Source of the DNA: Mansonella perstans
Taxonomy: Eukaryota; Nematoda; Chromadorea; Rhabditida; Onchocercidae
Direction of reading: 5' to 3'
Length of the DNA: 64,000 nucleotides
NCBI GenBank assembly: GCA_037074765.1
Contig: JBAMDO010000564.1
Coordinates: 124,001-188,000, forward strand
Part shown: positions 49,095 to 61,400 of the stretch, one piece after another
How positions within the stretch are numbered: position 1 is the first letter of the stretch
How the letters are laid out: each line of letters opens with the position of its first letter
Position numbers and translations under genes: made by a program
The notes under the pieces: model-generated
The model's input: only the letters and a program-made list of their open reading frames with translations
Told to the model about the DNA's origin: nothing
Databases searched by the model: none

Positions 49095-50651
49095 AAATGT
49101 CTTGCATTTAATACTTCGATTGTTTCTAAAAAAATTGCTGTTTAAATTAAAGAAAATTGGCAAAATATATTAACAAAATAGAATTATCATATGCTTTACT
49201 CTTCTAATATTTGTTTGCGTGCTAGGCCACATTGGTGGAGCTAACGTGGCAAATGAGGATAAAATTTACGATCGAATATTCCACTCTTTTGAAATACTCC
49301 TTAAAATTTTTCACTTTCAAATTATTTCTTTAATTTTTATCAGTTTCATTAGAATTGCAATCATCGAATCACGATTTAGTACAATAAAAGGATGCTATTA
49401 ATTATAAAATATCAAAATGATAGTCTTTCTTAAGCTTATTTTGTTAATGGTATTGAATTATATTAACAATGATCAGATTACCTTGAAAGCCTTACATATT
49501 GATTGGTATATGTTTGACAAAGATTTTGAATCAGTGATTTCGTCAACTACGATTGGCATTTGATGTTAACAAAACTTGGGAATGTAATGAATTTAAAAAA
49601 AAAAAAAAAAAATGATTTTAAATTAAATTCACTACCTAATTCAATAGGTTGTCGAAGCTGAACTGCTTAATGCAAACATTGATATAAATATTGTTTTGAA
49701 AAATGGATACAAATGAAATATGAGATATGTTGATAGCTAAGTGTGAACAATATCGTCCGAAATAAATATAAAACTTTATAAATGAGAAATTCAAATTAAC
49801 ATATAATATCTTTTATTTACGTATTTCCATAACAAATATTGACTATATTTTTATCATAATTTATTATAATTGAAATTAACTAAATACTCAACATTCATTG
49901 CATATTTTAACAGATCAAATCATAAAATCATCAAAGTATTCAAAAAACTTCAAACAAATTTCAAAAATTTTAATTTCATTAAAATGAAATTATCATTTAA
50001 TGTTTCAAAAAAAAAAATAATTCATACAAATTGATAAGCGATAAATACACAAATTTGCATAGATACATATGGACACAATTGTGAGTACCAATTAGTGTCA
50101 TATAAATATTTTAAATTAAAAATTGAAATTTCTCAAACATCATGCTATTTTTAATTGTTAATCATTCATTTTTGGTTCACTGCTCTTTATACTTTCTGTA
50201 TTACTTGTCATTGATAGCATCAAAGGACTGGTGGACAATGGTCAAATTAGTGACCATTATAAACAAAAGGTCAAAATCCAAATTGATAGGCTAAGGTCAA
50301 GTGTTATTATCCTTTAGGCTTTATGAATTTCATTTTTTCCCTCTAACTCCCTATCTTCTCTACTTCCTTTACTCTGCTCTCTCCCGTCTCCTTCACATAC
50401 TATGTCACTTTCATCTCTCCCTTCCTGCCGCTCTCTTTATTTATCCCTATATAACATGTGATGAACGAATGTAGCACGAAGAATACCTCAGTAGATGGAA
50501 GAGGCGGGGGGTATGTTCCGGTAGCAGGTGTGATTGTTCCGGTAAGCAAGTGATTCCTGTTCAGTATCGCTTATCTATGGGTTATTGATCAGAAATAATT
50601 TGCTGGTATTTTTTCGATTAAAATCGTTAAATGTTAATTTGAGGATATATT
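49095..50651 (+). other. Spacer between the EF-hand and DNAJC1 genes
   Basis: A+T-rich 3' flank of the EF-hand gene, a poly-A run near 49594, and an upstream region of the DNAJC1 gene that is unusually C+T-rich (50340-50460) and then G-rich (50490-50545, with a repeated gttccggta). This is the likeliest promoter/5' UTR region of the DNAJC1 gene, but no specific element could be assigned. Confidence 0.5.
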
Positions 50652-53600
50652 ATGCAGCTTATCATCCCATTACTGCTCTCAGTGAAATTCACCGCGGTAT
50701 TTACATGGACGACACAAGAACTTTTCATTTACGATTTAGTGGAAGAAGTGGGCGAGAATTTTTACGATTTCTATGGAATTCCAAAGGTGAAATTTTTGCA
50801 TTGTTTCGGAGCAATTGATATAAAAACTTATCAGCATACATATATGTATACTACATATTAAATCTCATTAATAGGCAAAATATGATGGTTTGATATTGAA
50901 TAGCTATTTTTATCATATACTGACAATGACCAAAGAGGTCACTTTGACCAGAGAGGTCACCAAAGAGATCATTAATAGACCAAAGAGGTCTATTAAATTT
51001 AGAACTTGAAGTTTAGAACTTGCGTTTAAAAGTATTTAGAAGTAGTTTAGAACTATTAAATTTAGAACTTGCTCGGATATGTTTAATGATGAATAAAGAT
51101 GAGTGAAGCTAGAAACTATTAGCGACTAACTGAACACACTGATATTAGCTTATGTTTATTTATGGAGGAATAAATGTATTAAGTATAAATAATAAATGGA
51201 ATTTTTAAGTTTTTTAACTTTTCATTTTGTTTTTACTAAAACATTTATGCCAAATTGAAGCAAATTCGCTTATTTTGTATTCTCTGTTACATTTGCTTTC
51301 TAGGATGCAGACATTTCAAATATTAAAAAAGCATATCGCCGATTAAGCATGGAATGGCATCCAGATCGTAATTCAGATGAAAAAGCAGAAGATCAATTCA
51401 GGAAGGTTTGATTTCATTTCTTTTAGTTTATCATATATTTTATTTTTCATCTTTTCAATTTCTCAAATTTATATAACTGAAACGAATGCTATTTTTAAAG
51501 TGAACGAAAATTTTCCTTCTAGATTGCTGCCATTTATGAAATTCTGAAATCGCATGATTTAAGAGAGGAATATGATCGTATTCTAGAAAATGGTCTTCCA
51601 AATTGGAGACAGCCAGTCTTTTACTATCGGTTGGTTTTTTTTTTTTTTTTTTTTTTTTTACACCATTTCTTTACATTAAAAGAAGAGTTTTATTATAGTA
51701 TGCATTTATTGGGAATAATTTATTGTGAAAGCTTATTTGTTAAACATCCAATTTCTTGTTTTCTTTTCTAATTAGATTTTAGGAATTGCAATTGAAATTG
51801 AATAATAAATTTTTACTGATCATTTATCCTAGCTTGGTTATTACCTTCGTTTTTTTCTTTTCAGACGTGCTCGAAAGTTATCCTGGTTTGAAGGAGTGAC
51901 CATACTATTAGTAATTTGCTCAATTGGTCATTATTTCATGCTTTGGGGTGCTTACATAGACAAATATTTGACATTGGTTCGTTTCAAATATAAAATTTGA
52001 TCCAATTTTAAGCAGCATTTAAAATTGTCAATTTTTTATTTTATATCTGCAGTTATTATCAAGACCAGTTATTAAACACTATTCGATATAATAGTATGGG
52101 ATCCATGCAGGTCGACCTGATATTTGTTTTTTAGTCATGCATTTGTCTCGGAAGATATATTGAATAATATCCTTTATCATTCTTACACATATGAGCCAAA
52201 TGTTATTTTACAGTCTTCAAGTCGTAGCAAATTCCGTAAGAAAGAAATTCGGCAACTGAAAAAGATTGGAAGTGATGCTGAGGCTGTATATGAAGCAGAA
52301 ATAGCTGAAATGCTCTCCGATGTCTGTCCGTCTTGGCGAAATTCCTTACCCGCATTAATCGTATCATTCCTCTATAATGTTGCTATTTCATTACCAGATT
52401 TTGTCCGTACCCAAGTCAATGTACGTCAGCGCAAAACTGAAAGGTCTGAGGTTAGCACATTTCTTTCTTCGCTGTTTGTTGAGCTTCCCCATTTTTCTGA
52501 CTTGAAATTTAATGCACTGGCATCTAGCAGGCAAAACTGATTTTTTCTCCAATAATTTTAATTTGAATGCTTGTTCTAAGTGATGTTGGCTTTTTCAAGA
52601 AAGATGAATGTTTCGAAGTTCCTTTACGTCGTTATGTTGCAACACGGCAACCTGTTTATGAATATGCTGTAGCTTCGGATGTGAAACCAGTCCTTCCTTG
52701 TGTTTCTAGTGAATATTTTAACGAAAAATCTGATTCATGCAATGATGGTAAGTGGTTTACGAATTGGTTGAATTTTCATAATTCCTTAAAAGAAGGTCTG
52801 TATTGGGCATAAAACGACATTATGCTTTCAGTTTTTTATTAAAATATTTTATTTGCGCATTTTAAAACTAGTTATTTTTTAGGACTTCAGAAAAGTTTTT
52901 ACCTAAAGTAATTAATAAGATCCAGTTTGTGAATTGAAGCTCCTTTTATTGTTGAGAATTTGCGTTATGAGGAAAGCTAAAATTCTTTTGGAAATAATTT
53001 CTTGTAATGATTTTCAGATGTCATAGAGAGTAGTTCGTGGACTAGTGAAGAATTGACATTGCTTGTTAAGCTGAGCACTGAGAAGTATCCTGCTGGCACA
53101 CCGAACAGGTTTTGCTAGATTTTTGTTTGATTGTTTAAATGAAATTAAATAGTGCATAGTTCTCTGGTTCTTAGATTGAACTCTGTTTCAGATGGGGATT
53201 ATTGGCGAAAGTGCTGGATAGATCACCGCAGGACGTAACTTTTATGGTCGGTAAATTAAAACAGATGAAGAGGGTGCGTCGTCAAATCTAACTTTTTTTA
53301 GTTGTTTTAAATTTAGAAACTCTTTTAACCATTTATAATGTTTTATTATTTTTCTCCCCTGTGGATGTAATAATAGTAGTAGATTTTACTGTCGTTTGTG
53401 TGAGCCAAAGAATTAATTCGGCTACATTTCTGTTGCTTATTTTTAGAATCCTCGCTGTTCAATTGTCTTTCATAGTCATCTCTTATATTTGCTGCGGGGT
53501 TTCATACTATTAGTTTTAATGCTAATTTTTACAGGAAGGGTATGTAAATTTATTACGTAACTCTCAATCAAGTTCTGTGGTGCAGGATGCTGCGCAAATA

Positions 53601-54274
53601 ACATTGTTGAAGCAGTCAACTCAACTTTTCGATGAAAAATCAAATTGGAATATTTTAAGGAAAGATAGCAATAACGACAAAGAGAAAGTTTTAGTGACAT
53701 GGTCAGATCATGATCAAAGATTGCTTGAAACAGCACTTCAGAAATTTCCTAAAGGCACTGCTGACCGGTAAGATTTCTTAGTTACAACATCAGCGAATCA
53801 TACTTAACAGTTTTATTAAAAGAGCAAAAAAAGCCTTGATTTATGAGCATACATTCAATAATTCCCTTCAAATCTTTATTCTGTTTAATCATTCCGCTCA
53901 TTATTTCACTAGGATTACAGAATAATTTACTGTAGTACTTATTTCACTTTTAATTTTTTTGGTAATCAGTTATTGTTCAATCAGTGAATGTTCAACTTGA
54001 ATTGGTTTTGTCATCACTGTTCTTCGAATTTTAAGAGTAATGGTCGGATTTTGCTCTCGGAAACATAGTCGAATGTCGTTTATTTTCCTGTTTTGTCCTT
54101 TATTCTTATCAGTACCAATTACTCTTCAGCTTGCATTGGCTTTATCATCGTTGTTTTAGATGGAACAAAATTGCAAACTGTGTATCGAGTAAAACTAGGC
54201 AGCAGTGTATGGAACGATACAGATATTTGTCGGAAATGGTTCAGCAAAGGAGAGCACATCACAAAAATAAGTAA
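50652..54274 (+). CDS. DNAJC1: DNAJC1/ERdj1-like ER J-protein with two SANT domains
   Basis: ER-membrane co-chaperone that engages BiP through its J domain. Exons: 50652-50786, 51304-51405, 51523-51629, 51865-51976, 52053-52067, 52214-52450, 52600-52747, 53018-53108, 53192-53273, 53535-53767, 54160-54274 (1377 nt, 458 residues). A signal peptide (MQLIIPLLLSVKFTAVFTW) is followed by a J domain at about 35-105 with HPD at 64-66 (EWHPDRN), the family hallmark GLPxWRQPVFYYR, and a membrane span at about 126-144. SANT 1 covers about 293-343 (WTSEELTLLVKL...RWGLLAKVL) and SANT 2 about 397-445 (TWSDHDQRLLETAL...RWNKIANCV), ending in a basic tail, AHHKNK. This order matches vertebrate DNAJC1. The 15-nt exon 52053-52067 and the acceptor of exon 52600 are the least certain parts. 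Confidence 0.93.
50927..50991. promoter_or_regulatory. Cluster of everted AGGTCA-type half-sites
   Basis: Three 15-bp near-palindromes, tgaccaaagaggtca (50927-50941), tgaccagagaggtca (50945-50959) and agaccaaagaggtct (50977-50991), with a degenerate fourth between the last two. AGGTCA is the nuclear-receptor core half-site. They lie in intron 1 of the DNAJC1 gene. Binding is inference; a simple diverged tandem repeat is the alternative. Confidence 0.45.
51631..51660. repeat. Poly-T tract
   Basis: Nearly 30 consecutive T immediately after a donor in the DNAJC1 gene (exon ending at 51629). Confidence 0.9.
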
Positions 54275-56417
54275 ACTCTTTCAAACACGGGCATGTTTTT
54301 ATGCTGCAAATTTTATACCTAATGGAATTACTTGTGTGTAATCGGAAAAATTTTGTTATCACGCTAGGTTAAGCTGAGTTGATGCTGAATATAAAAATAT
54401 GATTTTCCGAAATAATATTCTTCGAAAAATTGTTTTCTATCTTAAAGTTTTATTTTATAACTCACTGAAGGACCTGAAAAACATATTGAACATGAGATGG
54501 TTTCAGATTTTTGACACATTCTTAGTATAGTTAAATAAGCCGCAATATTAAATAAGCCATTGTGAAAACTTTTCTTATCGACTAAGTCTCATATTGCATA
54601 ATATGAAACGGCGCAGAAAAATATTTATGATAAAGGTTTATTGGTAGATCTTGTCACGATGGAAAAATTAAATAAAAAAATTAAAAGAAACTAATAAATA
54701 GAAGGTTGATCAGCAGGTTATTGAGAATACGAGAATGGAACATTACCATGATTTTACCACGAGAATAGAACATTACCATGTGGTCGAGTGAAGCTAAGAG
54801 AATGAGCTAAAGGTATGAACCATAGCAATAAGCCAGTGGCCCTCGTTACTCATCTTAGCGTTTTTTATAGTAGGAATGGTTTACAACAATTATTTATTAA
54901 ATAGTACCAGCAAAGAAAGATAAACTTCTTTAGAGTAAGAATTTGCATTTAGTCTAACGATTTTAGATTAAAGAATACTTCTTGACTTTTTCTTTTGTGA
55001 AGCACCTTATAATTTCCATGAGAATAGCTATAACTTCTGGATTATTTGTGATTTTAATACATAATAGACAAAACATAAATCAATTAAATCAAATTTTATC
55101 TTAATGACAATTATCATAATTGACACTGTGGAAACATTTATATCAACAGTGTCCATACTGTGTTGTTTTTGTATTAATTCAGTGATACTAAGGATTTTCT
55201 TTTGGCTATTTAAAAGTCCTGCTATACAAAATCCTAAACAAAACTATCACAAAATCTTATACATGCACAAAAGTTCTTGGGTATTTTTGTATTTAAGTCG
55301 TCATCATTAAAAAAAATTTTCTTATATTTATTGAAGCCTTATTGAAAATAGAATTAGGATGACACAGATGATAATTAATACCGAATCGATTGATCCATAT
55401 CGGGTTATACTTCTTTAGTTGTTTGAAACGTAACTGTTTTTGGTTTGTTTTATTTTGCTAAAGTTGTTGTTCATGAGACCGGAAGTGTTTTGATTAGTTT
55501 GGTTCAAGACATAATCCATTGTTGCTCAATTTGACCTCTACATTTTATCTTTTGTTTAATAACATTTTATAACTTTTATAAATTTTATATTTTTTTTATA
55601 TTATAACTTTTATATTATAACATTTTATAAATTTTATAACTAATTTTATAACTTTAATTGTTATTAAACATTAAATGTTTAATAACATTTAATAACTTCC
55701 ACATTTTATATCGTCTTTTTTGTTTAATAACACTTTTAAACTGTTCCAATGCTTGTTTATCGTCATGGTCATTAAGTTATTTTTGAACTTGAATGATTCT
55801 AACTTTCAGAATTGATTTTTTTCTGGAATACGAGTTACACTGACTATACGTGTTTCTTAGAATTTGAGTAATGAGTAACATTAGTAGCGTAGAGTCCAAT
55901 TTTCCTATGGGGCAGAGGAAATCTTCATTCGAGCTACTGAGTTCTGGATCAAAGACTTTAAGTTTTCCATATATTCGTGTTAATAATTGTAGGTGTATGT
56001 GGATGTTATTTTATACAGTGATAATGTGCTGTAAATGCTCTGTTTTTAATTGTGCAAATTGTTGTATTTCCAAAAGTACAATTTGAAGATCATATTTATT
56101 TCATTGATTTCGCTTGCATCATGTGAGTTTTTATATTATTACATTTTTTTTTTTCAAATTTTATATTTGGCAACTATGTTCGACAATTTCTATGTTTTAT
56201 TTCTATCTTAAACTGCCATGTAAATTGCATTGAATTGTATTTTCATGAAGGTATATGCAATGCAGGTTGTCACTTTCAATTAAATAATTCAAACCAAATA
56301 AATTATGAATTTATATTAGCGGGATTACGAGATTTCCTTGAATTTGAATTAAATAATATATAGATAAAATAAAATTTAAAGGGTTGAATTCTAATTAAAT
56401 TCCTCTTTTTGCATGCA
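54275..56417. other. Intergenic region between convergent genes
   Basis: Contains a direct repeat of a gaatggaacattaccatg-like word (about 54731-54775), a tttataact-rich low-complexity tract (55558-55700) and A+T-rich DNA. An open stretch on both strands at 55860-56000 looks mildly coding but lacks usable splice sites. Confidence 0.5.
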
Positions 56418-57034
56418 TTAGTTCTTCGGGCTTTTGAGTTGGTCAGCTGTTGCCGTTTCAATGCTGATTGCGCTGAAACTGATGATATTTATGTGTTTCG
56501 AGAAATATATTTTGGAATTTAAGAGATTCTGAATATTCGGAAAGCAAACTTGCTGGGAACAGAAGGAGTTTTATCTCGGTCACTGATGAGCAGGTTTATC
56601 GTAAATGGTAACTCTAGATCATCAAACTGTAAAAACAAGATAATGATAGGGATAGCAGAATTGTCATTATATTTAAGCCTTTGCAAATTTGGAAATTTCT
56701 TACTGATTAGATGTTCTGTATTTTTAAGTCCTCAGAGGTCATATAATGGTAACGATTTCAAATAAAACTGTAGGTCAATGAAAATTCAAACTAGATATTA
56801 TTTTAGTAGTGATAAGATAATATCTAGTTTGTACATAGAGTAATAAGTTATTATTACTCTCTGTACAAAGACGAAACTTTTGAAATAGAACTGAGTAATT
56901 ACCATATTTGCCTGAAATTCTTTGTATTCGTCTTCAGGTAGCACAGATTTGTGTTGCTTCACTTCTCGCAACTTTCGTTTAATATTCTCTATGATGAGAA
57001 TCGAGCTCTGCAAATCGAGATCACACAGCCGCAT
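56418..57034 (-). CDS. Possible 87-residue protein, function unknown
   Basis: I do not recognise it. Three phase-compatible exons on the complement: 56903-57034, 56550-56626 and 56418-56472, total 264 nt ending in TAA. The first (MRLCDLDLQSS, then an IENIKRKLREVKQHK helix) is probably a short amphipathic or coiled-coil segment; the second reads FDDLELPFTINLLISDRDK and the third ends ADQLKSPKN. Acceptors are tttacag and tttcag, donors gtaatt and gtttgc. An acceptor-like aaaatcag lies two bases before the ATG, so exon 1 could start by trans-splicing or could be an internal exon of a longer gene. It lies 1.4 kb downstream of the integrin gene on the same strand. Confidence 0.5.
56788..56869. repeat. 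Two adjacent hairpins in an intron
   Basis: First: aaactagatatta (56788-56800) against its exact reverse complement at 56818-56830. Second: tttgtacatagagtaata (56828-56845) against 56852-56869 with one mismatch and a 6-nt loop. The two share the ttt at 56828-56830. Confidence 0.85.
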
Positions 57035-58490
57035 AACTGATTTTGTTGATCAAACAGTGATGAAGTTTGGCATTACCATTTCATATCATAGTGAGATGAT
57101 ATGGGTTGAACTGATGACACATTAAAACAAAATGCTTCATTTGTAACCGCTCTATCCGTAAGTTAAATGAAAATGATTAGTTCACGTCCTACTTGTTATA
57201 GGTTTTTTTAAAGTAAGAAATCTCAGTTGTAGCTGCCAAGTTTAATGACACTTGATAATGAAAAAAAAATGAATTAGCATATTATACAAAGACGAAATTT
57301 TTGTTGTAGTTAATTATAGGAAGATGATCTATAACAGGTCATTTCATGACTGCACATAATGTACTCTAAAATTTAAGTGAAGTAAAAAAGAAGTTTAATA
57401 GCTAATTTGACAAAATGAAATTAAAATGAAACATTGACTTAAAATATTTTTTTTGCATAATTTAGTTCTTCTTAAACTTCATCATCACACATATAACATT
57501 AAATAACAGTTCTAAATATTTGTGTCATTTTAATTTCAATTCATTTTTATCATTATTTTCATATATTCACTCAAAAAAAAAAAAAAAAAGACTTAGAACG
57601 ACAAGGAAAAGACTAGTTTGAATTTATTTTGATCAGTATAATCAGTGCATTACAAATATTTAAACAATTTACATTTATAAAACATTGCTCAATAAATAAT
57701 ACAAATTGTACTGTTATAATGCATTGTAAAATCATCATAAATACTTTAAAAATTTTTTGTTACTGCATAATACACAACATTCAAAATTTTGCATTACTTT
57801 TTAAAGTATCGCAATTCATCGAGATTCTTGTCAAGTTAGTTTTAAATTTTTTTTCAAGTTAGTTTTAAATTTTTTTTTTCTAATTTGAAAATTCTTCATT
57901 TCTTTCATTTATACATGGAACAGCATCATTTTCAGATATGTTTGTAATTTTTTTACGAAATTGGTAGGAAAACAGAGAGGAAGAAGAGAAAGGAAAAGAA
58001 GGAAGAGAAAATCCTACATAAGAAAACCAGTTCTTTGATGGTAATAAATATGAACCAAATGATTGAAATAATAATGAGCTGTTAAATTCATAAAATATGA
58101 AATTCCATGCACAGCATGTAAATTATATTTAAATTAGTTCAAAATATGGTTTAAATTCAAGTTAACCCAAATCGTTTTTTTTTTTGCTGCAACAGGACTG
58201 CGACATAAATGGTCTTTGAAAGGAACTTTTTTTTTTATGATTATCACGAAGAGAGCAGTATGATTTAGTACATAAGAGGTGCATATCTGTCATATAAGGC
58301 ACATAAATACATTAAACGGATAATATTGCCTTTTTTTTTGGTAACGATTTTGACAAAACAGAATGTTGATATTTTTTAACTTTTTGCAACTTATGATGTT
58401 AAACAATGATTAATTTTATTATCATTTCGAGAATCAAGAATTTGTCAATTGAGCAAAGAAATTGCACAAATAATATGCAAAGACTCCTAC
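57035..58490. other. Spacer downstream of the integrin gene
   Basis: A+T-rich, with a poly-A run near 57574 and an AG-rich patch at about 57970-58010. Probably integrin 3' UTR plus spacer; no exon seen. Confidence 0.5.
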
Positions 58491-61400
58491 TTACACTCGT
58501 ACACCATGTCGTTCCTCCGAATACATATGTGGATGCGCAAATCGAACTTGGCTATCTGCATACATATCTGTATTTTTGGTATTTGTATTGTAGGTAGCTT
58601 TTTCGGTTGGTGGTCTGTGACGTTTGAAGAAACCACACTGAAAGAAATTTTAATTGAATTTTAAATTATGATCTAACGTGAAAAAAAATGAATTAGATTT
58701 TTTAGATCATTTTTTGACAGTCTTTTTGGTCATATTTTATATTTCGATAATGCGATGTAAAAGGAGCGTGACAATGGATCAATTTATATTTTTACATCCC
58801 GAAGCATTCTGACATTAAACGTCAAATGTAAACCGAATAAAAAACGTTACCAAAGTATGTCCAAATCGTCCGAAAAAACTTTTTATCGAATTAAAGAATT
58901 TTTAAAGAGTGTGAAATCAGTGGTAAGCGATACTTTTTAGGGTGTTGCAAATTTAACTAAGACTTCTCATTTCAAAATTCTTTTTTGAAAATAAATGAAT
59001 AGACAATAAATGAATCAATTCATCAATACAAATTAATCTTTTTTTTTAAACTTCAATGCTAAGAAGATTGCAATAATGATTACCCTCCATAGACATAAGA
59101 TGAGAAGTGCCAAAATAACCAATCCAATAAGGATTGCAATTAGATATAGCCACCATGGCACACCACGTTTCGATTGTTCCGGATCCGTTGGATTAACGTC
59201 TGTTGTTACCTTAAAATAGAAAATCATTTCAAATATAGCATAAGCATACAATCATATGTAAAAAGAATCAAAATGATCGCAATATATTCTTACTAAAATT
59301 AGTACCAAACACTCACTTTCAATCATATCTTTGTTTTTATAATTTTTCATAAAAAAAAAAGTTATGTCTATTGTCAGAAAATATAAAATACCGCGACAAG
59401 TTGTGCTGGTGGATTATAACGTGGAACATTGGGTAGTGCTGATATTTTAGCTATGCCAATGGATGAGATGTCCGCTTCATAAATATTATTATCAATTAGA
59501 GTATTCACAGCTAGCCGAGCATAGATTTCTACCAGAACAAATTCATCCTCATTAAGCCGCCGAATATCGCATTCAATATGCGTGCAATTATCTTTGTTGC
59601 AACTCTATGGTTAAATTCTTTAATTATATGAAAATATGAATTGACAAATTTCGATGAAAATTAATTAAAGACACGAAAATTTGAGGAAATGAAATTAATT
59701 TTTACCTCAATTATGAAAATTTTTTTACTACTGATAATTAATACTTTTGTTTCCATTTATATCAAAAAAACTTACAATGTTCGCTCGGCTGAGAGGTCCT
59801 CTATACTCGATTGCTTTTCCAGCCGCTTTAGCCATCCTAACAGCTTGTTTCATATTATCTTTAGCTTGAACAACTCGAATCTTACGTTGATCATTTAGCA
59901 ATTGTTGATGCGATCGTTTGATCTTCCGATTACGAACCATATGCTTCGGTAGAATGTGCATCCGACGTTGCCTCAACTTGAAATCACTGTACATTTGCCG
60001 TTCGTGTTCCTCACGTTCATAGTGTACAGGTATCTGATCATCATAAATGATAGCTGATGGCGTTGGAATGTGTTCGTTTGAGATCTAAAAATACGCACAT
60101 AACTTCATGCAAAAAGAAGCCAAGAATTTTTCCTGCGAAATCATTAACATGAAATTTCCTGCATATTACTGTGTGTAAATGGCATCTATCAAGAATAAAA
60201 TTATAATCTGGAATTACTGCTGTTATCAAATAGCAGGTGGGAAACATGAGATCAATCAAATTCGGTGTATTTTTGAAGGGGAATACTAAGGATGACTAAA
60301 CTTGCATTCAGGCTGTTGATTATGAGTTAGCATGAGCCTAAAAATATTAAACTTAAAAATACCGATTGACCGTGATACCTCATATTTGAGATATCACAAT
60401 CAATCTGATAAAACCTATTCTCATATCTTTCAAATATTGCAAAATTATAACCGTTAGACTATCCGGATTAATATTTTGCGCTTGTTTCACGCGGCACTTT
60501 ACTTTGTCGGCATCATTTACCTGTGGTTCATCAATCAAATATAACAAATGTTTACCATTTTCAGCAAAACTTGGCCAAATGATGTCTAACGAAGCACCGC
60601 TAATGGCACTTGGACCGCGATTTATGACCTGAAATTTTTTTCAAACAGCTGAGAATTGCTCAAGATGGATCCCATTTGGAATAGATTATTTGCATATTTA
60701 AAGAATTAAGCGATGAATTTAAAATTAGATAAAAAATTAAGACAGATTATGAGTATACTATCTACCTGATATAAATGACTGACAACAGGACCAATTTCGG
60801 AGTCAAAAATGGGATCACTCGGAGTTCGATTCCGAATCGAATAATCCAATTGTTCCGGTGTTGAACGGCCAACCAGTGAAAGTTGTGCTTTAATCTCGAC
60901 TGGAACTCGTACAGTCAATTCATTATCATCATCGTGACCAAAAGCTTCTTCATTAGTACTAAAAGCACAATAGCAACATAAATAACTAATTAGCATAATT
61001 CCAACACACACACACACGAATAATTCCATGATTGGACATTAGCGCAATAATTCATATATCATGGACCACTAAGTGATCATTACTTTATTATTAGCAGTCC
61101 TATTGCTAAGGAATAAACAATAAATCATAAAGATCCTTGCACTGTTGCTGATTGTATGCCTAATGCTTCATGTAATTTGAAGCGTATTACGTGTCAAATC
61201 AATATTGCTCTAATAATTTCTCACGTCAAAACTATCGAAATTTCCATGCAATTCTAAATGGATCACAGCATAGAAAAGAAATCATAAAATAGTTATAAAT
61301 ATTCATTACCTATTGACAGACATTTTAATTTCGATGGCTTCATCAGTAGCATGTACTTTGGTACCTGTCAAACGGAATCCGAATTTGGCTTCTTTGTTAG

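Noticed and set aside
55800..56086. Mildly coding-looking stretch on both strands (for example GKLKVFDPELSSSNED on minus)
   Set aside because: No acceptor upstream on the minus strand, ends in low complexity, and no link to the three-exon gene next to it.
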